The notes below the pieces were generated by a model. That model was not told the origin of the DNA and ran no database searches. It worked only from the letters and a program-made list of their open reading frames with translations. Of a stretch of DNA of 64,000 nt, positions 34,824-47,100 are shown one piece after another. A program made the position numbers and the translations under genes. Origin of the DNA: Aedes albopictus. Lineage: Eukaryota; Arthropoda; Insecta; Diptera; Culicidae. Where the stretch lies: assembly GCF_035046485.1 (NCBI RefSeq), contig NC_085136.1, forward strand, positions 296,833,080 to 296,897,079, written 5' to 3'. The first letter of the stretch is position 1; each line of letters starts with the position of its first letter.

Positions 34824-35980
34824 TTTACACAACAAATAGTAGAACCCGAAATGTTATTGGGCGCGCTAGTGTAAAACATGGGATCTGAAAATATTTTCTC
34901 ATACCACCACGTTTTTGATTATTAATGGTTTTATATGTTTTACAGTTCACTAGAAATATGGTGCATTTGATGATGTGGGAATTTCTGCTTGAAGGTTAGT
35001 GCAAAATTACCGCACGCACCCTGTACACATGGGACTCATATGAATGACCGGAGATCATAGGCGCCAACTTGGGGTGGGGGGGAGGTGGGTTAAGCATGGA
35101 TTTGCTCCCCCAATATTTGACGATTTTTCGATTTTCCCATACAAAAAAAAAAAATAAAAAAAAAAACAGGCTTTGTCTCCCCCAATAATTTGACCCGTCT
35201 GACCGGAGTAAAATCATTGAAGTACCACTTTAGTCGGAGAATGGCACAGACAGCGTGTCAATGTTCCGCTGTGGCAGACGAAAAAGAAGCAACGGAATAG
35301 GCTCCACAACAAAGCTTTGTTACGATGGTGGCGAAACATAACAGCAACAAAATCAACAGCAATATTTGTACGCTTTTTTATATTTCGTGATTTTTTCAGT
35401 TGTTTTCAACTGAAATTTCGATTTGTGCGATTGTAAATTATTATTTCGTCGGAAAGTGACTGAATCTATAGAAAGCAGTCGAAAAACATAACAAGAAGAC
35501 CAAAACGTTACTAAATGCTTGGGTGCTGATATTTGTTTTGTTACGCACAACGTGTAATCATCGTTTGTTGCAGGAGTCGTTTGTTGGTAGCAAAGAACGA
35601 GCGCAACAAAGCATTTATTATTTCGTGCTACTTGAGATTGACACACTGACTGGACAGAACGTATTTTCAATGGACCTCACTTTAAAATGGCTTTTGCGAG
35701 TCTTGGCAAAATTCATATACAGCTATTCCGTTTCGTCCGACGTTCCGGTCATATTTAGAATCTTCCTCAGGGACTCAATGATTGCTGATTTTTCGTCCAG
35801 TGTTATTCTGTTGAACAGTGGATGTCGAATGGATTTATTATTCCTTCACAGCAATTAACGGTTGAGATTTGGTAACTGTGGAAAACCCTTTCCAGAGTTT
35901 TACCGGTCTGGAACTTGGAACCTTGCGCTTGATCGAACACCATTGCTTTTCTTTCCTTTGTAATATTGGAATAGTGTAAG
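34824..35980. other. Region with one short insertion, no gene recognised
   Basis: Apart from the 35054-35199 insertion the interval has overlapping short frames on both strands (for example 35353-35670 minus and 35523-35858 plus) without recognised domains. Confidence 0.35.
35054..35199. mobile_element. Short insertion with 9-bp target duplication, 146 bp
   Basis: TGACCGGAG flanks both sides (35045-35053 and 35200-35208). The insert begins ATCATAGGCGCCAACTTGGG and ends AATTTGACCCGTC, with G-rich, C-rich and A-rich tracts inside. No terminal inverted repeat is evident, so its class is uncertain. Confidence 0.6.
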
Positions 35981-35984
35981 AGCT

Positions 35985-36720
35985 ACAGCTTCAGAAATTC
36001 TCCAAGACATTTCTTCAATCTAGAAAACCATGCAGGATCGGTTCAGAAATCCCTCCTGGAATTTCATCAGAAATCCCTCAGGAACTTCTTCAAAAATTCT
36101 TCGAGAGATTTTTTATGAAATTTCTCATTCACTCATTCACAGATTTCTTAAAAAAAAAACGATTCATGATTAATTTCGGAATTCCTCCAGAGATTCTTTA
36201 GAGAGTTTTCCACAAAATTTTAATGAAATTCTATTGAGGATTCCTTCTTAGAATTTACTAGAAACTGCTGTAGTCATTCCAGAGATTTCTTTAGAGAATT
36301 CATATAATCATACATGTATGCTTCTGGAGTTCCATAGGAATCCATCCAAAAACTAATATCTTACAACGCTCAACACTCTCTTATGGATCCTTCCATGGAT
36401 TTCTCCCGAAATTATTCCATGGTTTACTTTAAAAACTTATACAAGGATTTTTTTTTATAAAATACATCACGCATTGCTACAGATATTCCTTCGGCGTTCC
36501 ATGAGAATTCTCAGAAATCTCTCCAGAGACTCTTTCAGAAAACTCTTGCTGTGATTCCCATTGAAAAAGTACTGAAGTACACTGAATTCTTTCAGAAATT
36601 CCACAACGGGTTTCTTCAGAACATCCCAAAGCTTCCTTCAAAAATTCTTCCAGTTATTCCTTAAGATAACCTTCCAGAGATTCACAAAAAAATCGCCAAA
36701 ATTTCCTTTAGATATTGTTT
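35985..36720 (-). repeat. Decayed 12-bp minisatellite block
   Basis: Modules such as CAGAAATCCCTCCTGGAATTTC, GAATTCCTCCAGAG and TTCTTCAGAAC repeat at about 12-base spacing in the TTCCT orientation, with strong decay. Confidence 0.6.
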
Positions 36721-37734
36721 TAGGGTTTTCTTCAGAAATTACAGCATCAAGTGGTGGGGCTGGCTCACCTCCACTTCCGGTCCGCTTTAGTGCTTTATGC
36801 ATCATTGTGGCCAGGTGTTGTTCTAGTTTTTCCAACTGTATTGTAAAGCATGAGCGGTGATTTTTGGCATTCTTGTGTAAATTGGGGTACTCGAAATGTT
36901 GATCGATCACCGATTATTGCTGGCAGATGCAGTGGAGAGTTTGTTTGAATACGTATCAATCGTCTCTGACAAACGAGAAAAACTGACCTCACTGATTACC
37001 TGTCTCTGAGCCAAATTTGGTATAGAGTCTTCAGTCTCCGATTAATCGCTTCATGTTTGATGGAGGTTTTTAATCCAATGGGTTACATAGCCGCTATCCG
37101 AATGAAGAGAGTAATGTTCCGCGTAATATATCACAAATCAAAAGAGGTACGGTACATTACGTGAAGTGGATATACTGAATTGGGTACCAGACCAAGTCCC
37201 TGCTGGGTGGCGCGAAATAGGTGAGCCATAGACAATAGAATCGTCAATGTCGTAGGGCATAGTATGTGACTATTGTCGAAACAACACTATTTTTGGACAT
37301 TGTCCAACCAAAATCATAAGCGGCGTCCACTCACACTGAGCGCACAACTATGTTAGGGTCAAGAGTAGGATGAAATCTTTGGTAAAATATAATAACACTT
37401 TTTAGTTTGTGTAGTTAGTTGAACTAGAGTTAACTTTTTATTGAGACATTTCCTGTAGGTTTATGCTGGATTACAATACATTAGCTGCCCTTTAACTGAA
37501 TGATTTTATAACAGTAAACAACATTATTCCTTCTTGATAAAAGATGTATTAACAAAAGCATTTCAATGTGGACATAGAATTGCCAAACTACACATCTGAT
37601 CAGATATTTTTACGGTATTAAATTTGGGGTGGATAGTTAAACACTTACGGAAAATAGTTTTTCAATGTCAGACAAACACCACATGAACACAGCTACCAAT
37701 GAACCAAACCTTCTCTACTGTCTTCTCATTTTGC
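36721..37734. other. Intergenic DNA, no gene firmly recognised
   Basis: A minus-strand frame at 36910-36638 contains a protein-like stretch (QLEKLEQHLATMMHKALKR), but there is no recognised domain. It could be a transposon relic. The rest shows nothing clear. Confidence 0.3.
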
Positions 37735-37880
37735 CGCTTCCTATCCTCAATTGAACTTATCTGACACTAGTTAGGACTGTCTGTGGAAGATCCGGGTTTC
37801 TAATTCTGCGTAGGACTTGTTAAAACGGGATGCCTGATATGTACTGCGGACAAATGGGCTGGAAGTACTGAGCAATCACA
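37735..37880 (+). mobile_element. Non-LTR retrotransposon 3' end, diverged copy
   Basis: CTTCCTATCCTCAATTGA, TCTGACACTAGTTAGGACTG and a final CTGAGCAATCACAATTACTG match the order of motifs in the tail at 38345-38530. It looks like an older copy of the same 3' untranslated region. Confidence 0.5.
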
Positions 37881-38059
37881 ATTACTGTCGTACTAATCAT
37901 ATTAAATGCCAACCGGCAAAGAGGACATGAGGAAAAAACGCGAGATGGCCCTAACAAAAACTAGAAAGGCGATGAAAATAGTCACCGATGCAATGATATG
38001 GAAACAAAATAGATGAGAAATTATCGACCAAATCATAATCTATGAACATATCGCTAATG

Positions 38060-38530
38060 TTCTTTATCATTATTTCTTTTTCTCGTTTCAGCAACAAAAT
38101 CGAAACCTCTACACTACTATCTCTTCATTTTCTGCCTCCTTCCATCCTATTCCCACATCTTCCTATATCCTCTACCCAGGCCCGGATTAAGGATTGTGGA
38201 GGCCCGGGGCCCGAGCAGTTGTGGAGGCCCCTCAGAGGTACAAATGCGGTTTTTTTTTTTGTGGGGGCCCCTAAAATGTGGGGGCCCGAGGCCCTGGCCC
38301 CCCTCCCCCTTAGATCCGGCCCTGCCTCTACCCCATCTTAATGGCCCCATTTAATATATCTGACACTTGTTGGGACTGGTAACGCCAGCGCCTGCCTGTG
38401 GAAGGTCCCGGTGTACTAATTCGGTGTAGGACATGTTAACGGGGGAGGCTTAGTAGGTCCACATCTGCCTACAAGCAGATGGGCTGACAGTTGTTGGCCT
38501 GGGTGTGGACTGAGCAATTACAATTACAAT
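38060..38530 (+). mobile_element. Non-LTR retrotransposon 3' end with a nested MITE
   Basis: The sequence carries TCTGACACTTGTTGGGACTG, GTGTAGGACATGTTAACGGG and terminates in short tandem ATTACA repeats (AATTACAATTACAATT) directly against minisatellite DNA. Short-repeat tails are usual for several non-LTR clades. A hAT-type MITE sits inside at 38177-38324. The 5' limit is uncertain. Confidence 0.5.
38177..38324. mobile_element. hAT-type MITE, 148 bp
   Basis: The ends CAGGCCCGGATTAA and the inverse of the right end, CAGGGCCGGATCTAA, are imperfect inverted repeats. They are flanked by an exact 8-bp duplication CCTCTACC (38169-38176 and 38325-38332). The body is rich in GGGGCCC tracts around a poly-T. 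Confidence 0.85.
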
Positions 38531-39792
38531 TCTTCAGAAATTTCAGCAAAAAGTCTTTAGGAAAATCTTTTATGAACTCTTTCCATAATTACTCCAGAAA
38601 TTCATTCATAAAATCTTTCAATTTTACCTTCAGAAATTTCACAAAAGAATTCGTTTAGGAAGTTTCCTATGAATTGCTTCTGAAACTTCTCCTGGGATAA
38701 CTTTGGACATTCTTCTATGTCCTTTAGAAAATCCTTCTGAAGAAATCAGAAGTTTCTCCAGAGATTTCTTCATAATTTCTTACAGGAATCCATATATTTT
38801 ATATATCATAATTATTGTGATTTTGTGCCGTAGGCTCGTTCATATTTGCATTCAGAAGTTCTTTCAAAGATTGTTCCAGAAACTCTTTCAGCCAGCTTAT
38901 TTTTCAGAAAATGTTGCAGTTGTTCTTTGAGGAACTCGACCAAGTATTTCTCCACAAGCTCTTCCAGAGAATTATTCGGGAACCTCTCCAGGGATTCCAT
39001 TGAAAATATTCGCAGGAATGTATCCAGGAATAATTTCAGGGATTCATTTACAATATCCAGATTTTTCCAGAAATGTTTGCATTATTACTTCAAGTTATTC
39101 TAGAAGGACTTCCTCCAGAGATTCCTGCAGATATTCAATCAAAGTGTATTCTTAGCCGTTTCAGTAGTATTATACCGCATATTTCCCCACATTTTTTTCC
39201 CAGCGTTTCCACTTTCAAGGATTTTTGCCACGGATTCACAAATGTATACAAAAATATGTCTTTCAATTTTCGACAACAACTCCATTGGGATTATCTCATG
39301 GGATTTTTTGGATTTATTCAGGGGTTTTAAACGAAAATGAAAAAAAAAAAAACTCCTGCAACTCTTCTGAACTTTCTCAGTAAATTCTGTTGGAGTTCAC
39401 CAAACGGTTTCCCAAGAAGTTTCCCTTGCTTTTTCTCCAGGAATAGGTTCAAAAATTCCTTCTGAGATTTCTTCAGATATTTTCTTTGATTTTTCTCAAA
39501 AATTTATCCAGAAATTTTTACAGGAATTAGACTGGTGATTTAAAAAACTTTAATAATTCTTTAAGTAAGTCCTCCATCATTTCCTTCTGAATTCCTTCGG
39601 GATTTCTTCAGGAATATCTTCTCTCTTTCTGCATTTTAGGGCTTTAGTTAAAAATTCCGACTGAGAATTTCTACAAAAAGCATAAGTTTCGTCCTCTAAA
39701 TATCCTGCGGAAATAAATCCAAGAGGTGTTTCCTGGAATTCCTTAAAATTCATGCAAAGGTTCTCTATGAAATTGTTTTTGTGACTCCGTAA
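38531..39792 (-). repeat. Decayed 12-bp minisatellite block
   Basis: TTCTTCAGAAATTTC, AATTACTCCAGAAATTC and GATTCCATTGAAAAT-type modules continue at roughly 12-base spacing in the TTCC orientation. A non-repeat stretch lies at about 39150-39350. A MITE ends the block. Confidence 0.55.
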
Positions 39793-39931
39793 AGGTGCCA
39801 TTAGACATGACAAATATTTGGCCAAACAAGCCCAACAAATGACCAACACAACGTAAACCATGGCAACCTCGGATGAATGTCGGACTACCATGGTAAATAT
39901 TTGTCATTACGACGAACAGTCTAATGGCCCT
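39793..39931. mobile_element. MITE, AGGTGCCATTAGAC ends, TAA duplication, 139 bp
   Basis: The left end AGGTGCCATTAGAC and the inverse of the right end AGGGCCATTAGACTG match, with TAA on both sides (39790-39792 and 39932-39934). Inner ATGACAAATATTTG sequences are also inverted. A sibling copy lies at 51080-51219. The 3-bp TWA duplication fits PIF/Harbinger. Confidence 0.8.
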
Positions 39932-39934
39932 TAA

Positions 39935-41068
39935 GATCTTCTGGGATTTCTTGAAAGATTTTTCTTACGAAATTAAACAAGAAACTACTGAAATTCCAAA
40001 GGCATTTTCTGATGGAATACAAGGAAGAACTCCAGAAGATATCTGCGAATATTCCTAAAGAAATCCTTGAACAAAAAATCTGGAATTCCTGAAATGATTT
40101 CTTGAGTACTACGCAGATCGTAAGGAAAATCATCAAGCATTACATTTTTCTTGACCCCAGTACGAAGCTGAAAATGAACATCAAATCAAATCAATCTTCA
40201 AGAGTTACATTTCTTGACTATTCCGGGCAAGAAAAAATAATGCAGTGAACGGAAACTGCTTGAGCGATTCCGTTTGAAGTTCATATCTGGCATTTGGGGG
40301 AAACCCGCCAGGAATTACCTGAGATATCTCCGCTGGAATGGCCAAACGAATCTCATAAGAAACATCTGAAAATAATGCCAAGGAAAAACTCCCGGAGGAA
40401 TTTCTAAAGAAATTTCTGGAGTAGTTCCCGAGGACATCCTTGGAGATTTTTACCAGAGCCCCTTGAGGAGTTTCTGAATGAAACCCTGGCGAAATTTTAT
40501 GAACATTTCCTGAAAGAACTCCTGGAGATACCGCAGGAGAAACACTTTGAAAATTTTATTCTTCAATTTATAAGAGGAGTCCTGTTAACTTTTTTTGAAA
40601 AACAAAAGTCCTGGGGGAATTCTCCAAGGAATAAATAAGGAAATTTTCATAGGAAATGATTTCTTTAAGAAATTTCTAAAGAAATACCTGATCAAACAGC
40701 GGAGCCCTCACCAGGTACTCCTAGAATAATTTCAATAAAACATTCTTGAGATGAACCAAGGAATAAAACTCTGAAAACACTCCTGAAAAACTGTTGAATC
40801 TCTGGAGGAATTCCTGATACATGGTTTAAAACACGTAAAATGAACATAGGAAGCAGTCCTCGGAGGAACACCTGGAGGAACTTTTGGAGAAATCTCTGGA
40901 GAAACTTCCAGAATAATCTCTTGAGATCTTTCTAGAGGAATTTCTAGTGAACTGCCAAGGAATAATCCAAGGAGAAATTTCAGAAGAAATGCCTGAGGAA
41001 ATCTTTAGAGTAATTTTTGATGGTTTCCCTGGAGAAAATGTATATGGAGGAATATCTAAAAGAATTCA
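39935..41068 (+). repeat. Decayed 12-bp minisatellite, GGAAT orientation
   Basis: Most of 40300-41060 is built of GGAGGAATTTCT, AAGAAATTTCTGGAG and CCTGGAGAAAC modules at 12-base spacing, in the orientation of the main array. The part at about 40140-40300 is not repeat-like. Confidence 0.6.
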
Positions 41069-41477
41069 CACTCTTAGAAAAAATCATGTAAATTTAAGTT
41101 CACTTGGATGCACATAAAAGGAGCGGCCCATTTGACACAAATTAACGTCTGCTATCACAAATAAAGTCGAGCTAGCAATCGCTAGAGCCGAAGTGAGAGA
41201 TAAATTATTATGCAAGAAAAATAATCACCCGGATTCGAACTCTGGTACGCTGACTGAGAGGCACGTACTATACCTGTCGACTGTATCACCTAGTTGTTAG
41301 ACAAACGATGAATGTAAAACTGTTTCTATCTGGTCAGATAGGTTTGTTGTCATCTTGTGCAACCAACTCGTACTTACATGATGGATGTAAATTTGAGTCA
41401 AATTTGCCATTCAGTCATGAAATGTTTACGTACGTTCATGGTTTACGTCACGTGTAAATTCCTATTTTTTTAGAGTG
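41069..41477. mobile_element. TIR element with CACTCTTAGAAAAA ends, 409 bp
   Basis: The left end CACTCTTAGAAAAAATC and the inverse of the right end CACTCTAAAAAAATAGG are similar, with ATGTAAATTTA and AATTTACACG motifs next to them. Flanks AGAATTCA and CAGATTCA could be a decayed 8-bp duplication. A tRNA-like minus-strand segment (B-box type GTTCGAATCCGGG near 41230) lies inside, suggesting a captured or nested SINE. Confidence 0.55.
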
Positions 41478-41900
41478 CAGATTCAGATTTTCTGGAAGAA
41501 TTTCTGGAAACAAATCTGAAGGCATCCAAGAATTTTTGCAATAATCACGTAATGCGAAGGAACTCCTGCAGAAATTTTCGAACCCAAGAATTTCTAGATG
41601 TATGTTATTCCGCAAAAAAAAACTGTAAAGAAATTTCTGCAATAATGTCATTTTTTATCAAGGAACCTAGAAGAATTTCAACAGGAACTTCTCGAGAAAT
41701 TCCTGAAAAAATCCCTTCGGAAAATAGTCAGAGCAAATTCAAAAAGAACCTCTGAAGGATTTCTTCAGAAATTCTCGAACATGCACGAATTTTTGAAGCA
41801 ATCTCTAGAATTAATTTCATAATAATTCCTGAAACAATTTTACAAAATCCTGCAAAATCCGTGGACTATAGTTCCAAGAAGAGCCTGTCAAAATATTTTC
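41478..41900 (+). repeat. Decayed 12-bp minisatellite block
   Basis: CTGGAAGAATTTCTGGAAAC and GAGAAATTCCTGAAAAAATC-type modules show the same dodecamer theme in the GGAAT orientation, and continue the block cut by the element at 41069. Confidence 0.5.
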
Positions 41901-42551
41901 TGAGTATTATTGCTATTGAAATACGACTGTATGGTTGACTCTCTCGATGAGGGAATCCATGAGTAAATAGCTCTGGTTTTACCATGACAGTGCTGTAAAC
42001 AGCAATGAGAAGACAAAAAGTTAACTTTATTGGAAAAGTACGTTAACATATGTGCTTGGACTATAAGTTCACTGCAGAGTGAAATTATTCCAATTAATTT
42101 TATTCTGTTTGAGTTTTTTTTTTGTCGAGTAGAGCCGGGCGTCGGTTAAACTATGTTTCACAAAATAATTATGAAATTTGTTTTTCATAGAATAATAAAC
42201 GTCACGTAGATAATTATTTTCTGGAAAACAAAAGCTAATATTGGTGCGGTCCACACGTTTCCATCCATCAACGGCATTAACAACACAATCAACAACTCAA
42301 ATTATCTCCATGGTCAGAGCTTTAATTCATTTTCTTAATCAAATATTTACACTGGTACTAGCTGGTAAACTGTTTCGCGCGGTATCGTTGATCGGCAACG
42401 TTCACTAGAAATATTATTGCTACTATTTCACACACTCACACGCATACATCCGCACACTCTTACTCTCCCTGCCTCATGTTCCTAATCATACCGAATTAAA
42501 CTAATTGAATATTTTTACAACAGAAACTGTTCCAATCGCTAATGTGGTGTG
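41901..42551 (-). other. Downstream region and probable 3' UTR of the complete Osiris gene
   Basis: This lies 3' of the minus-strand stop codon at 42552-42554. Candidate polyadenylation signals on the minus strand are ATTAAA (42326-42321) and AATAAA (42104-42099). A (CA)-rich stretch occurs at about 42430-42460. No other gene is seen. Confidence 0.45.
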
Positions 42552-43697
42552 CTAGTTTTTCTCCGCTTTAATGTCTTTATCGTTGCTTCGGTACTCCGAG
42601 TATCCTTGGTAGGCTTGATCGTCTCCGAACTTGACTCCCCCTGAATTCTTCAGCTCGTAGCTGTCCCGGTAGTAGTTGCCGTACGGGGCGGCGAAATTGG
42701 GCTCCGGTCGGGAGTACTGATTCTGGTAGGGCGGCTTGAACGGGTTGTAGCTGACGGAACCCAAGCCTTGCGGCGAGTACTGGGGCGTGTAGTTGTTGGA
42801 GAACAGGTCGTTCGAGCAGCAGCTCTGATTCGGACGAAACAGCTTGAGGTAGCCGATGACGCCGGGGATGATGATGGCAGCAAATCCGAGTAGTTTTTTG
42901 AAACTGGCCAGGCCGAGGATCAGTGGCAGGAAGAGCAGCAGCTTAAGCTTGAAGATCTTCAGGATGATCAGCAGCGGGATGAAGATCTTCTTTAGGCGGT
43001 TGCGGGAGAAAAGAGGGGCTTTCTTGTCCTCGATGACGTCGATTTCGTCGGAGATCTCATCGATGAAGCGCGCCTGGTAGCGGCCGCCTTCGGTGACGTC
43101 GTCGGGGATCTGGAACTCGAGGGCAGTGGACTTTACGAAACGCTCCAGCTGACGGAGGCCGAATTTGTAGAGCTGGTCCCACTCGGAGTCTAGCTGACGA
43201 GGTTCTTCCGAGTATTCGAAGGGGTCCTGCTGGAATGAACGGAGTTGCGTTTCCGGCAGACGGGTTATTCGGGCGTTGGATGTTAACCTAAAAAGAGTGA
43301 GGCGATGATGAGTTTTGAAATGGTTTGGTATACGATGCTCCACTTACTGGTAGACATCCTTGGCGAAGAAGTCCGTGAAGGTATTCAGTGCCTGCGATTT
43401 GAAGCAGTCAGCAAGCTCCCCGTTTAAACACTGAGCGTTCGTCCTAGCTAGGTAAGGATCCACGTTACCTCCGGTACCAAGTCCGATGAAGTCCAGCAGA
43501 TGTTTTCCCTGGCGACGACCTTCACCGGCAGCTGGAACCACAACTGGGCCCTCAACGGCTGACTTTCCTACAGCGGCATCCGTTTGATCCGGCAGTTTGA
43601 ATCCATCGCCTCGTACCAGCGAAGTCCACACGAGCAAGGACAGGGCTAACGACCACCGTAAATCAAGCACCCGACTGCGATTAACCAAGAAACCCAT
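42552..43697 (-). CDS. Osiris-family protein (DUF1676), complete, 361 aa
   Basis: Two coding exons on the minus strand, 43697-43348 and 43287-42552, are joined by a 60-bp intron with GTAAGT donor and TTTTTAG acceptor. The phase is preserved across Gln117. I chose the ATG at 43697 because it follows an in-frame 3' splice site (TACTCACAG); the upstream ATG at 43829 would lie inside the 5' UTR intron. The protein has a signal peptide (residues 1-30, MGFLVNRSRVLDLRW then a hydrophobic core), Cys90 and Cys98 (Cys-x7-Cys), a DUF1676-like central region, a basic then strongly hydrophobic segment (about 216-266, IFIPLLIILKIFKLKLLLF) and a Tyr/Pro/Asn-rich tail (about 280-350). This is the usual Osiris layout. 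Osiris proteins are insect secretory or endosomal membrane proteins associated with cuticle formation. The Osiris number is not assigned. Confidence 0.85.
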
Positions 43698-44102
43698 TTC
43701 TGTGAGTACATGAAACGAAAAAATAAAAACGAGAAATGTTAGTATAGCTCTACTAATGGTCACATGGAAAATAGTTGTGGGGACGATTTTTTCCAGTGGA
43801 GAAGCACCCAGATGTGCACAGAAACCCATTAGACTTGTTCAATTACGTTTCTCACAATTTTACAGCTCGACCAAACAAGCCAACCATCCAACCGTCCAAC
43901 CGTCCAGCTCTTATCGATTACTGCTGCGTTGCTACCGAACGACTGGGTGCTGCACAGCCCACAAAAAAGTGACTGCACTACTATCATCAACCAAACAACA
44001 TGTGGTGGCTCAGGCTGAGGTCTCCTCGGCACTTGAGAGAGATAGCGAGCAAGACCGTCGTCGTCAGGGCAGACGATTACATTAATGAGACCATCTTCAA
44101 TG
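43698..44102 (-). promoter_or_regulatory. 5' UTR intron, 5' UTR exon and proximal promoter of the Osiris gene
   Basis: An intron is inferred between a GTGAGA donor at 43855 and a TACTCACAG acceptor at 43700, two bases before the start codon. The upstream non-coding exon would run from about 43856 to an unmapped start, with initiator-like CAGTCGTTCGG near 43950. No TATA box is evident. A hAT-type element begins at 44111, so only about 250 bp of proximal sequence remains contiguous. Confidence 0.5.
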
Positions 44103-44110
44103 TTTTACCC

Positions 44111-47100
44111 CAGTGGCGTAGCTAGGAATTTAGGAGCCCGGTGCGGAGCCAAATTTGTGGGCCCCCATGAAAGTTACAGATGTACGTATTTCACAATGAT
44201 AAATCTATACTTTTAACTCTCGAATGATTGCGTCGTTGTATTTTGTACAAAACGTTGAAAAAATTCGTAATGCTGGCAGTATTGGCCAGGAGACTGACGG
44301 AAGGTTAAACATAATTCTCTGTATTCCTTTATGAACTTCTTCGGAGATTTCTGCAAGGATGCATCCCGGAGTTCCATCAATGAGCGTAAGATTTATTTTT
44401 AAGAATTATGTATTTTTTTAAACAATTTATTTAGGAATTGTACCAAGTAAATCTTTAGGAATTCCTTCAAAGATTGCTTGACCGTTTTCCTTAAAATAAA
44501 AATCTTTTTTGAAAAATAATTTGATTTCAAGAATCTTTAAAATAATTAATGCAAAGATGTCATTCAGTATTTCCCTATGCACTCGTCAGTGTTGTCTTCC
44601 AGGATTTTTTCAAAAGTACTTCAGAGTACTTCAAAATATTCTTGAAAAGGCTTCATCGAGTATTTCTCGAAACATTTCTTCAGGAAGTCCACCAGAGATT
44701 CTATCAATAATATGTCTGAGGATTCAAGTAGATTCTCATCATCAGAATCATTCAAAAAAAATTGGTAGTATTTTTTTTCTGAAATTTCTTAAAAGTTCTA
44801 TGGGTCCTCTTTTAGATTCTAAAAGATCATCCATAAAAGAAATTCCAGAAAAAATACTTCCAAAATTTTTTAATGATTCTGAAATTACATCGGAATTTCG
44901 CTAGAGGAAGAAAAGTCCTTCTAGATTTTTTTCAAACACCCTTCCATGGTTTCTTGCCTTTATGATGATTTTTCCACAGAAATTAAGTATTTCTCCATAG
45001 ATTCTTCAAGGATCTCTCAATTATTTTCTCACGTAACTCTTTCAGAGATTTCTCCAAGAATTTATCTAGGCATTTTCTCAAGCATTCGTCACTCGTCTTG
45101 GCGTTATTTTGAAGATTTCTTAAGAGTTTTTTCCAAGGATTTCTTCAAAATTTTCTCCAAAGATTCCTTCAAAAACTACTGCAACGCTTTTGTTTTTTTG
45201 AAAAAAAAAAATCTGTAAGGATTCTTCAAGGAGTTTCTCTAAAATTTCACTAAAAGATTAATTCTAGAACTCCTCCAGGAAATTTCCAAATAACCCGTTT
45301 TATAATAATTAAAAAAAATCTCCAAATATTCCTACAGAAGTTCCCCTAAGAAAATTCTCAGAAGAATTTCTTTAGGGGTTTTCGAAAAATCCTTCTCAAA
45401 TTCCTCCAATGACTTCTTTGATATCCATCAACTCCAGGAGGTTTCTCAAGAATTCATTCAGAAATTTTTGATAGCATTCCTCTGGGAACTCTTCTAAAAA
45501 GTTCTATTGCGATTTTTTGATAAGACTCCTTCATAATTCTTTTGAGAAACCTTTTGAAAAATCATACTAAGTTTCCGTCAAGCATCTCACTTAAGAATAT
45601 TTCATCAGGATTTATTATTGGTTCGTTTTCCATAAAAAATTGTTTCAGAACATTCTCTAATAATTCCTGATAGGGTTAACAACATGCTCTAAGTATTCTC
45701 ACAATCTTAAATTCGTCCCATTCAAAAACAAAGCAATTACGTCACTTCTCACTTTCAAAAAAAAATACAAAAACGCTTCATTCCTCTGTTTTGAGTAGGA
45801 TGAAAGTTGGAGCCTATATGCTTAAATGGTAAAGAAACAGACACCCCATCTTATCAAATCAAATCTTCAAAAAAATCTCTTGAAAATTATCAAAAAAGAT
45901 GCTTTCAGAATTTCTTCAAGGATCCTGTAAGAATCTTCTGCAACGGTTTCATCAATCGAATAAAGTTTTCCTTGTTAAGTTTATTTAAAAATTCCTGCAA
46001 AGATTCTATCAAGGATTACTTTTAGGATTCCTCCCAAACCTTCTTCAGGAATTTTTCCAAAGATTTCTTCAGTAGTTCACCCAATAAATTCTCTTGCAAT
46101 TTCTCTTAGAATATCCTAAATTGATTTCATTCGTTTATTTCAAACTGATTTTCCCAGGAATTTTACAAATACTTTGTACATGAAATCTTTCGGGTATTCT
46201 TTCCCACAAGGACTCCTTCATGCATTTATAAAATTACTCCTGTATGATTTTTTTTGAAGATTTGTACGCAAATTCCTCCTTGAAATCCTATAAGAATTCC
46301 TCCAATAAGCCATTCAAGGATTCAGGAACTCACCCTTTAGTTTTTTTTTTTATTATTCCTTAGGTAATTTTTTGAAATTTTCTTCGGCCGTTTCGTTGTA
46401 AATTCTTGGATTTTTTTTAATTCGCGAGAATGTATCTCATAGAATTTTAAAAGTAATAACAGACCGAATTCCATAAGAAATTTACAAAAGAAATTTCTAG
46501 AGGAATTACCAAAGAAATGTTCTGAAGAATTACCGGAGAAGTTTTCAAAAAATAGCCACTTAAATTTACCAACGGATTGACTAAGAAATTTTCAGAGTAC
46601 ATGCCATATGAATTTCTTAAGAGATTATTCAAAGAATTAGAAAAGTAATTAACAGGCATAATAGCAAAGCGATTGCCAGTGAAACTTTCAATGAAATTGC
46701 TGAAATTCCGTAGGAATTCCCTGATAAATTTCCAAAGCAATTACCCAAAGAATTTTGAAAAGTAGATATTTTCAAAAATAATAACCTAAATCAATTTCGT
46801 CCAAGAAAATTGTCAAGAAAAAATATTTCCGAAGAATTTGCGAAGTTAGTCCGCAAAAGATAATTCAAAATATTCTCCGAAAGAAAAATGCCAATGAATT
46901 AACCAATCAACTGCCGAAGCAATTTGCAAAGAAGTTTCCAGAAGAGTGGAAAAAACTATTCCCAAAGAAATTATCAGAGGATTTTTCAAACGAATTGTCA
47001 AAAAAATAAGAATACTAGTGAAAAGTTGCAGATGATTTTTTTTAAAGAAATTCCCATAGAAAAAAATCTGAAGAAGTCCACAAAGTCTTTGCTGAAGCAT

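Noticed and set aside
42650..42883. A Ser/Arg/Thr-rich 77-residue frame on the minus strand
   Set aside because: It is an alternate frame within the Osiris coding exon.
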